DNA from: Gammaproteobacteria bacterium
GTDB taxonomy: Bacteria; Pseudomonadota; Gammaproteobacteria; UBA6186; Azoamicaceae
DNA: 34,515 nucleotides
Reading direction: 5' to 3'
Assembly: GCA_018061325.1 (NCBI GenBank)
Contig: JAGOUJ010000012.1
Location: 1 to 34,515 of the forward strand
Shown here: positions 25,236-31,367 of the stretch, piece after piece
How the letters are laid out: each line of letters starts with the position of its first letter
How positions within the stretch are numbered: the stretch's first letter is position 1
Program-made: the position numbers and the translations under genes
Notes under the pieces: model-generated
Told to the model about the DNA's origin: nothing
What the model saw: the letters and a program-made list of their open reading frames with translations, nothing else
Database searches by the model: none

Positions 25236-25820
25236 ATGGTACGTAAAACAGCTTTGTGGGGTATCCCATGGTTTTTAGCACTACTGCTTTTACTGATAGC
25301 TTTGGCCTTCATGCAGTTAAGTTTGCGTACACCTGTACCCTTCTACGCACAGCAACCCGATGGTACAACCACTGCAATGACGGCCCTCGAAAGGCCTAAT
25401 GTCTCCACCAAAATGCTCTTGAATTGGGCGACTATGGCGGCAACAGCCACCTTCAGCTTTGACTTTGTACATGCTCAAAAACAGCTGGAAGCCCTCAAAG
25501 ACTATTTCACAAATGATGGCTATACTGGTTTTGTTGTTTCACTGGAGAACAACGGCAGTTTGCAGACCATTCAAGAGAAAAAGTTGGTTAGTTCGGCAGT
25601 GCCAACAGGGCCTGCCATCGTACTTTCAGAGGAGACTGTAGGATTACAACAGGCTTGGCGGATTCAAGTACCCATTCTGGTTCGGTACCAAAGCGCCAAT
25701 GTTAACACGGTACAGCAACAAATTGTTGAGATATTAGTCGCCCAAGTATCTACTCGGGACGCGCCAAAGGGGATTGGAATTGCAGAATATATTGCCTGGA
25801 ATGCAGAATCCGAAGTTTAA
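25236..25820 (+). CDS. dotI: DotI/IcmL family protein, copy C (probable canonical DotI)
   Basis: This copy lies directly before dotH, the place dotI/icmL holds in Legionella and Coxiella, and is the closest to the family consensus. Features are one membrane helix (about residues 12-30), LLNWATMAATATFSFDFVHA, YFTNDGYTGFVVSLE, SSAVPTGPAIVL and WRIQVPILVRYQSAN. The hallmark RDAPKGIGIAEYI closes it. The family fold is the VirB8-like periplasmic domain. At about 194 residues it has a shorter cytoplasmic leader than Legionella DotI (212). A TTG one codon upstream is also a possible start. Its 3' end overlaps dotH by 20 bases. Confidence 0.9.
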   Translation: MVRKTALWGIPWFLALLLLLIALAFMQLSLRTPVPFYAQQPDGTTTAMTALERPNVSTKMLLNWATMAATATFSFDFVHAQKQLEALKDYFTNDGYTGFVVSLENNGSLQTIQEKKLVSSAVPTGPAIVLSEETVGLQQAWRIQVPILVRYQSANVNTVQQQIVEILVAQVSTRDAPKGIGIAEYIAWNAESEV

Positions 25821-26844
25821 AGGCTTCGTCATCAGCCTATTCATGGTTGCACCTGCGCTACACGCCGCTGAGTATAGTATTGACCAATTAAATGCCTTGG
25901 TGCAGCAAGCCCAATACAAACAAGCGCTAAGTACCGAAGGTAATAATAGCGCAGCACTGACAAACGATCCCAATGCAACGGATGATAATCCGAATGCCAC
26001 AGACAACGCTGCTTCCACCGCTAAGAATCCCAATACCACAGATTTTGAGACACAGAAGCCCCCCCCAAAAGTACCTACCTTGCGTGATCGTGCTTTCAAA
26101 GAGCTGATGGATAAAATTTCCCCCCTGACACCCGAACAAATCCTTCAAATGCGACAACAAGAAGATAAAACACAGCAAGCCATTGCCACAACGCCCAATA
26201 CACCACCCATTCCTGTTTCCTCAACGCTGACGGTCGATTTATCACCCGGTATTACACCCCCAGTGGTACGACTCGCCTCAGGTTTTGTGACATCCCTGGT
26301 CTTTGTCGATTCTTCTGGACAACCCTGGCCTATTGCAGACTATAGCTTGGGTAATCCGGGTGACTTTAATATACAGTGGGACAAAAAAGCCCATACTTTG
26401 TTTATTCAAAGCACAACCACCTATAGCAGTGCTAATTTGGCAATACGTTTAGCAAAATTGGATACACCCGTGATGATATCCTTGGTATCGGGCCAAAAAT
26501 ACGTAGACTATCGCGTTGATTTACAAGTACAGGGACGAGGCCCCAATGCACTCGCACCGATGACGGGTGATGCACTGCCCAATGCCAGCCCCCTACTGCT
26601 GAATGCTTTGGATGGGATCCCGCCCCCGGGTAGTCAGGAATTAGAAGTAAGCGGTGGCTTGGGGCGCGCTTGGCTCAGTGGAGGCAAACTCATTTTCAGA
26701 ACACAGCTAATCGTACTCTCACCCGCTTGGAGTACCATAGCCTCTAGTCCCGATGGTACGCGTGTCTATGAGATGATCCAAACGCCGCTTATTTTGGCTT
26801 CTCATAATGGAAAACCCATTGAAATTGTGATTAAAGGATTATAA
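25801..26844 (+). CDS. dotH: Dot/Icm outer-membrane core protein DotH (IcmK)
   Basis: DotH forms the outer-membrane ring with DotC and DotD. The ATG at 25801 gives a 347-residue protein with a signal peptide (about 22 residues, ending ALHA). A low-complexity Asn/Asp/Thr region with repeated D-N-P-N-A-T-D-like units follows (about 50-80). The helical segment LTPEQILQMRQQEDKTQQAI comes next, then the beta-rich domain with DLSPGITPPVVRLASGFVTS and LVFVDSSGQPWPIADYSLG, with FNIQWDK after it. These blocks are nearly identical in Legionella. An in-frame TTG at 25774 is a less likely start because it would bury the signal peptide. Confidence 0.95.
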   Translation: MQNPKFKGFVISLFMVAPALHAAEYSIDQLNALVQQAQYKQALSTEGNNSAALTNDPNATDDNPNATDNAASTAKNPNTTDFETQKPPPKVPTLRDRAFKELMDKISPLTPEQILQMRQQEDKTQQAIATTPNTPPIPVSSTLTVDLSPGITPPVVRLASGFVTSLVFVDSSGQPWPIADYSLGNPGDFNIQWDKKAHTLFIQSTTTYSSANLAIRLAKLDTPVMISLVSGQKYVDYRVDLQVQGRGPNALAPMTGDALPNASPLLLNALDGIPPPGSQELEVSGGLGRAWLSGGKLIFRTQLIVLSPAWSTIASSPDGTRVYEMIQTPLILASHNGKPIEIVIKGL

Positions 26845-26850
26845 AAGGCT

Positions 26851-28611
26851 ATGTCAAAACACCTACTAAGCCAGGCAAAAAAAGTCAAACCTAGGACGCT
26901 CCTACTCTTTGGTGGGATTATCTGCGTACTTGCGGGTTTAAGCGTTGCCTTAATCGGACGTGGTGGCAATGCCCTTCAAACAAAAGCATCAGCATCTCCT
27001 AAAGTCCCAGAAATCACCGCGATACCGGGTAGTGTAACCTCTGAAAAATATCGGAATTTACAAGAAGAGGATAATCAAAAGCGCGCACAGGCTGCACAAA
27101 AAACTGGCGGAAGCGCTATCGCAACCATTATTGGCACGCGATCGAAAGATGCACTAGAAAAACAGCAAACCTTAGGCATTGAAGATCAATTTGGAACATG
27201 CCCTGCTTGTACGTCGTGCACACAAAAAGAGGAAGATGAAACAGCAACGCCTTTGTCTTGCCCTGTCGATACCAATGCTGCCATTGATGCAGCCAGTCAT
27301 GATAAACTCGCTGCGCTTAAACTATTAAATGATTGTCCTACCTTGGCAGAAGCCTTCGCCGCAAAAAACCCTGCCCTTTTCAAAGCACTTTTACTGGAAA
27401 ATACTGCATTCGCTAGAAAAATAGCACGGGTTGATTCTGCCTTTATGAAAAAACTATTGCTAAGCGATCCTATCTTTGCCAAACAACTGTCTTCAAGCAA
27501 TCCAGAGATTTTAAAAACATTACTCACCAGTGATCCCAGCTTTATAGAGGATTTTGCCGAAAAAAATCCCGCCTTGTTTAAACAGTTCTTATTAGATAAT
27601 CCGGAATTGGCAAAAAAAATCGCGCAATTGAATCCTGGCGCCCTAAAAAAATTATTATCGACCGATCCCGTCTTTGCCAAACAACTGATGCTGATCAGCC
27701 CAGAGAGTGTTAGAATAGCCAATGAAAAAACCAATACTGACGCACAGGCAACCCTGAGTAATCGTGATCAAGATCGTGCTTTATCCATAGAAGCCATGCG
27801 CCGCAAACAACAAGAAGCGCGTACACAGGCTGCGCGCCAAGCACAATTAAACGATCAACAACAAAAACAATTGGCGCTTTTAATGGCCAATATGGAAGGT
27901 CAATCTAAAAAAGTGGTCAAAAACTTAGAAGAAGTGAATCAGCAACAATTTGTACAAGGTGAGGAGCCTAAAAATAAGGATGGAACCAGCGCCTTGGAGA
28001 GGCAGGCTAATGATGCTGGAAATGCGTCTGCGAATAAAAATGTACTGATCAAAGCGGGCACCATTCTTTATGCCTCTCTCGATACCGCTGTCAATTCCGA
28101 TGAACCCGGTCCTATCATGTGTACCATTGTACAAGGCGATTTTAAGGGTGCTAAAGTCATCGGTTCCCTGCAACCGGCTCAATCGGCCGATAATAGGCCT
28201 GAAAAAGTCATTCTTAGCTTTACAACCATGAGCCCTGTCAATACCGACAAAAGTTTAAACATTAAGGCTGTCGCTGTGGATCCCGATTCCGCCCGTACTG
28301 CATTGGCTAGCGATGTCGATCATCATTATTTGCTGCGCTATGGCACTTTACTGGCCTCTTCTTTTGCCACAGGCTATGCCAAAGTGATTAGCTCTCAAGG
28401 TAGTTCAACAACCACGAACACAGCCTCGGGTGCGACCACCACAACGATGCCATCACTGAATGCTAGCCAACAGATTTATGCGTCCTTAGGACAGGTGGGC
28501 CAAAATGTGGGTGCCGCAACAAGTACCTATTTTAATACGCCCAACACCATTACCGTAGACCAAGGCACCGGCTTTGGTTTGCTTATTTTAGATGATGTGA
28601 GTGAAACCTAA
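26851..28611 (+). CDS. dotG: Dot/Icm envelope-spanning core protein DotG (IcmE)
   Basis: DotG is the VirB10-like protein linking the inner membrane to the outer-membrane core. The 586 residues comprise a cytoplasmic leader, a membrane helix (about 17-38) and a linker containing the cysteine-rich FGTCPACTSC near residue 117-123. Then come six tandem 22-residue repeats (about 158-288), a Gln/Arg-rich coiled-coil region (to about 390) and the C-terminal TrbI-type beta-barrel domain (from about 405, starting VLIKAGTILYASLDTAV). The Legionella protein is about 1,050 residues. The difference lies in the repeat region, which is much shorter here. It is six bases after dotH, and its stop overlaps the dotF start (TAATG). 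Confidence 0.95.
   Translation: MSKHLLSQAKKVKPRTLLLFGGIICVLAGLSVALIGRGGNALQTKASASPKVPEITAIPGSVTSEKYRNLQEEDNQKRAQAAQKTGGSAIATIIGTRSKDALEKQQTLGIEDQFGTCPACTSCTQKEEDETATPLSCPVDTNAAIDAASHDKLAALKLLNDCPTLAEAFAAKNPALFKALLLENTAFARKIARVDSAFMKKLLLSDPIFAKQLSSSNPEILKTLLTSDPSFIEDFAEKNPALFKQFLLDNPELAKKIAQLNPGALKKLLSTDPVFAKQLMLISPESVRIANEKTNTDAQATLSNRDQDRALSIEAMRRKQQEARTQAARQAQLNDQQQKQLALLMANMEGQSKKVVKNLEEVNQQQFVQGEEPKNKDGTSALERQANDAGNASANKNVLIKAGTILYASLDTAVNSDEPGPIMCTIVQGDFKGAKVIGSLQPAQSADNRPEKVILSFTTMSPVNTDKSLNIKAVAVDPDSARTALASDVDHHYLLRYGTLLASSFATGYAKVISSQGSSTTTNTASGATTTTMPSLNASQQIYASLGQVGQNVGAATSTYFNTPNTITVDQGTGFGLLILDDVSET
27322..27717 (+). repeat. Six tandem 66-base (22-residue) repeats in dotG
   Basis: Six consecutive units encode 22 residues each, with the pattern L-L-x-x-(D/N)-P-x-(F/L)-A-(K/E)-x-(I/L/F)-x-x-x-N-P-x-x-(L/F)-K-x. 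Each unit is a pair of related 11-residue halves. Amino-acid periodicity is clear, while the DNA copies have diverged, so the array is old. Comparable degenerate repeats fill the middle of other DotG proteins. Confidence 0.85.
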
Positions 28612-29561
28612 TGCATGATTCGCAGTCCCCAGATGATCCCGATCTTGATGGCATGAACGAAGAGTTTGACTTCGGCGAGCACGGCCAGCTTGATGCTGTA
28701 CAAACAACACAAAAACGACCGCTGAACAAAAGCGTATTGATTGGCTTAGGCTTTTTGGTGCTTGGAACGATTGCAGGGGTGAGTTATCGTTTTTTACGAC
28801 ATCCCACCACACCGCCATCTGTACCCTTACAGCAACCCCATAGTCAACCTTCATTACCTGTGCAGCAACAACAGACGCCCTCAGCCCCCCTGCAACCTAA
28901 TACCTCAGAATTAGATAAGGCTTTTGCTGAAACCGATAAGCAAGCACCCGTGATTCCAGAGACACACAAAGCCCTTTTTGTGCCGCCTCATCCCCATGCC
29001 GAACCACTACAAGCAGCACCAAGCCCTAGTACAGAGCTCATAGGGAAACTCCAGGATGCTTTGAAAACCCTGAATCAACAAATAGACACCATGTTGGGAA
29101 AAATTAATTATCTTGATAGCTACACCCACGATATGTCTCAGCATTTAGAGCGACTGAATCAAGCGATTACTACGATGGATCAGCGTTTATCCACATCGAA
29201 TGCCATCATCGACCAACGTCTCTCTACCCTCACGAATACAACCTCTACGCTATCGCAAGATGTGGGTGGGGTTAAAAACCAGCTCTCGCAGGTACGTGAT
29301 ACCCTAAAAGATGAAGGTCTGGATCGTCCCGCAGTGCTACGCGCACCCTTCGACCAGACGAATGCACAGCAAACAGTTGATATCGAAAATCCTGAATATC
29401 AAGTTCATGCAGTCATCCCAGGACGGGCTTGGCTTAAATCGACCAAAGGCACCATCATTACGGTTGCAGAAGGAGATAACCTTGGGAATTATGGCAAAGT
29501 GCTGGTTATTGATGCGGCCCACGGCCTGGTACTCACTAGCTCTGGGGTTACCTTCCGATAA
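28611..29561 (+). CDS. dotF: Dot/Icm inner-membrane protein DotF (IcmG)
   Basis: DotF is an inner-membrane protein whose periplasmic part associates with the core complex. The 316 residues consist of an acidic cytoplasmic tail (about 1-40) and a membrane helix (about 43-62). A Pro/Gln-rich linker follows, then a long coiled coil (about 143-240, with heptad-like Leu/Ile) and a small C-terminal beta domain (YQVHAVIPGRAWLKS, then TVAEGDNLGNYGKV). That last domain is the most conserved part of the family. The ATG overlaps the dotG stop by one base. Confidence 0.92.
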   Translation: MHDSQSPDDPDLDGMNEEFDFGEHGQLDAVQTTQKRPLNKSVLIGLGFLVLGTIAGVSYRFLRHPTTPPSVPLQQPHSQPSLPVQQQQTPSAPLQPNTSELDKAFAETDKQAPVIPETHKALFVPPHPHAEPLQAAPSPSTELIGKLQDALKTLNQQIDTMLGKINYLDSYTHDMSQHLERLNQAITTMDQRLSTSNAIIDQRLSTLTNTTSTLSQDVGGVKNQLSQVRDTLKDEGLDRPAVLRAPFDQTNAQQTVDIENPEYQVHAVIPGRAWLKSTKGTIITVAEGDNLGNYGKVLVIDAAHGLVLTSSGVTFR

Positions 29562-29597
29562 AACAGCTGCCGCACTTCAGCCGGGAGGATTTTTCGC

Positions 29598-30311
29598 ATG
29601 AATACAGTCCTTCACAAGTTCCAAAAATCCCCCCGCCCTACGGGCGCCCCCCTTTTAGAAAAGGGGGCAAATGCACAAGGCTATAAACGATGCATAGGCC
29701 TCCTATTACTGTTGGTGCATCAACAGGCCTATGCTGTACCCGATATCGGGACCATCATGTCAAACCTCAAACATGTGATCGGACCCCTTACGCTCATGCT
29801 CTTGGCCATTTCCTATGCAGCAGGCGTTTACTTAATCTTTAGCGGACTGATGATGATGAAAAAAATGGGTAATTTCGCCACCCAACAAAGTCAACCAGGC
29901 GAATTGAGTGGCCCGATGGTAAAAATTTTGGTGGGCGCAGCACTTATCTATTTGCCCAGTTCTACCGATACGATTACCAGCTCTTTGTTCGGGAGTGGAG
30001 GGGCTTCCCTCTTTGCCAGTGGCAGTGTGAGCTATAGTAGTCTGGGATCGGGCTCATCCCTTTTGGGTTATATGGGCGGAGATAGTTTTAACCAACAATG
30101 GGTTTCTATTGCCAATACCTTGGTTCTTTACATACAATTTCTAGGTTTATTATCCTTTATAAAGGGATGGTTTATTATTTCTGGCACCGCGGGCCATAGT
30201 TCCCAACCCGGGGTTGTAGGCAAGGGCGTCACGCATATTATTGGGGGTGTTGTGGCCATGAATTTCGTGACAGCGACCAATGTTATCTATAGTACGATTT
30301 TTGGTTCATAA
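29598..30311 (+). CDS. dotE: Dot/Icm membrane protein DotE (IcmC) with repeat-encoded N-terminal insert
   Basis: DotE/IcmC is a small polytopic inner-membrane component. The 237 residues include a late signal-like hydrophobic stretch (about 32-45, ending QQAYA). Four membrane segments follow, with the typical LMLLAISYAAGVYLIFSGL, SGPMVKILVGAALIYLPS and FLGLLSFIKGWFI. GGGAGGA eight or so bases before the ATG at 29598 fixes the start. Residues of about 10-25 (SPRPTGAPLLEKGANA) are encoded by a C-rich palindrome, so the pre-signal region has been lengthened by an insertion without breaking the frame. It could be the related DotV rather than DotE, but its place before dotP fits IcmC. Confidence 0.88.
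   Translation: MNTVLHKFQKSPRPTGAPLLEKGANAQGYKRCIGLLLLLVHQQAYAVPDIGTIMSNLKHVIGPLTLMLLAISYAAGVYLIFSGLMMMKKMGNFATQQSQPGELSGPMVKILVGAALIYLPSSTDTITSSLFGSGGASLFASGSVSYSSLGSGSSLLGYMGGDSFNQQWVSIANTLVLYIQFLGLLSFIKGWFIISGTAGHSSQPGVVGKGVTHIIGGVVAMNFVTATNVIYSTIFGS
29627..29668. repeat. C-rich palindromic element within the dotE start region
   Basis: CCCCCC is followed by GCCC-TAC-GGGC (29635-29645), then GCCCCCCTTTT-AG-AAAAGGGGGC (29646-29668), two adjacent hairpins. The element is in frame with dotE and free of stops in that frame. Its C-tract and TTTT/AAAA arms resemble the stems at 16371-16396 and the edges of 7271-7385. Confidence 0.75.
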
Positions 30312-30355
30312 TAAAGATAGTTTTTGAGAAATCTTTTGTACACAGGAGACAGACT

Positions 30356-30739
30356 ATGAAGACAGGTACTAAAATACTGCTGGGAACGGCCCTACTAGGC
30401 TTCAGCACCCTAGCAATAGCCGCTAGTGGGGGCGGTGATTTGACGACGATTGCCAAAACAGTGACGGCTCAAGCCAATGCGGTGGCTAAGCTTTTAAGTG
30501 TCTTATCCTATGTTGCAGGCGTTGGCTTTGCGATGGCAGGGATCTTACAGTTAAAAGCGCATAAGGAAAACCCCCAACAAGTGCCCTTAAGTAAACCTGT
30601 AGTCATGATCGTTGTAGCCGCTTGTTTACTATTCTTACCCACGATTTTAGCCACAGCCGGAGCCTCCATTTTTGGCTCCAGTGCAACCTCTGCAGCCACT
30701 GCAGGTGAAGGACAAGGTTTGACAGGCACAGGCCAATAA
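30356..30739 (+). CDS. dotP: Dot/Icm membrane protein DotP (IcmD)
   Basis: DotP is a small inner-membrane protein related to DotE. The 127 residues show an N-terminal signal-like helix (ending AIAA), a Gly-rich start to the mature part and LLSVLSYVAGVGFAMAGIL. The segment KAHKENPQQVPLSKPVV comes next, followed by a second helix with LLFLPTILATAG. A strong CAGGAGA site precedes the ATG. The stop overlaps the dotN start (TAATG). Confidence 0.94.
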   Translation: MKTGTKILLGTALLGFSTLAIAASGGGDLTTIAKTVTAQANAVAKLLSVLSYVAGVGFAMAGILQLKAHKENPQQVPLSKPVVMIVVAACLLFLPTILATAGASIFGSSATSAATAGEGQGLTGTGQ

Positions 30740-31356
30740 TGACAACCCTTTTACCGATTGTCTTAAGCGCTAAAAAAGGCAATTGGCAGGCCTTTGCAGG
30801 ACGCCAATCTCAAGAATCTTTCTTGCGGTTGGCGACTAAGGTTTTGGAACGTGACGACTACAGCTGTCGCTATTGTGGTTTTAAATCCCAACAGTTTCAG
30901 GTTGTGGTCAATATTGATCAGAATTATCAAAATAATGATCTATCTAATCTTGCAACCGCTTGTAGCTTGTGTAGCCCCTGCTTTTTTATGGATGCCTTGG
31001 GTAAATATACCAAGAGCTTTGGCACTGTTATTTATCTGCCTGAGATAAGCCAGGCCGATCTCAACCATTTTTGTCGTGCACTGTTTTGTAGCCTGTTACG
31101 CGAATCTCCTTACAAAGGTAAATTACAGGCTGTTTACTTAAGCCTGTCTGACCGTGCACAAGCCGTCGAAACCCTTTTTGGCACGGGTACCCAGATACCG
31201 ATGCTCTTTGGGCAAACGCTGATCGATAGTGAATTAACCCCTACACAAATGAACCATCCTTTATTTTTTGATTTAAAATTATTGCCCCTCAGGAAATTTT
31301 TTCAAGCAGAAGCAACCTATTGGAAATCAACCGTTTTTGCCAATATTCCTTTATAA
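30739..31356 (+). CDS. dotN: Dot/Icm coupling-complex zinc protein DotN (IcmJ)
   Basis: DotN is a cytoplasmic protein with an HNH-like zinc fold that binds the DotL C-terminal region in the coupling complex. It has no nuclease role. The 205-residue product has the two cysteine pairs CRYC (43/46) and CSLC (75/78), an extra cysteine at 81, and the family segment DDYSCRYCGFKSQQFQVVV. Length agrees with Legionella (about 208). It lies between dotP and dotO, the order conserved across Dot/Icm systems. Confidence 0.95.
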   Translation: MTTLLPIVLSAKKGNWQAFAGRQSQESFLRLATKVLERDDYSCRYCGFKSQQFQVVVNIDQNYQNNDLSNLATACSLCSPCFFMDALGKYTKSFGTVIYLPEISQADLNHFCRALFCSLLRESPYKGKLQAVYLSLSDRAQAVETLFGTGTQIPMLFGQTLIDSELTPTQMNHPLFFDLKLLPLRKFFQAEATYWKSTVFANIPL

Positions 31357-31367
31357 GGTGATCCACA

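Noticed and set aside
27322-27717. CRISPR array
   Set aside because: The 66-base periodicity is continuous coding repeat within dotG, without identical short repeats or unique spacers.
27297-27734. Long antisense frame (145 codons) opposite dotG
   Set aside because: It mirrors the tandem repeats of dotG. The periodic codons keep the opposite strand free of stops. It has no ribosome site and no family resemblance.
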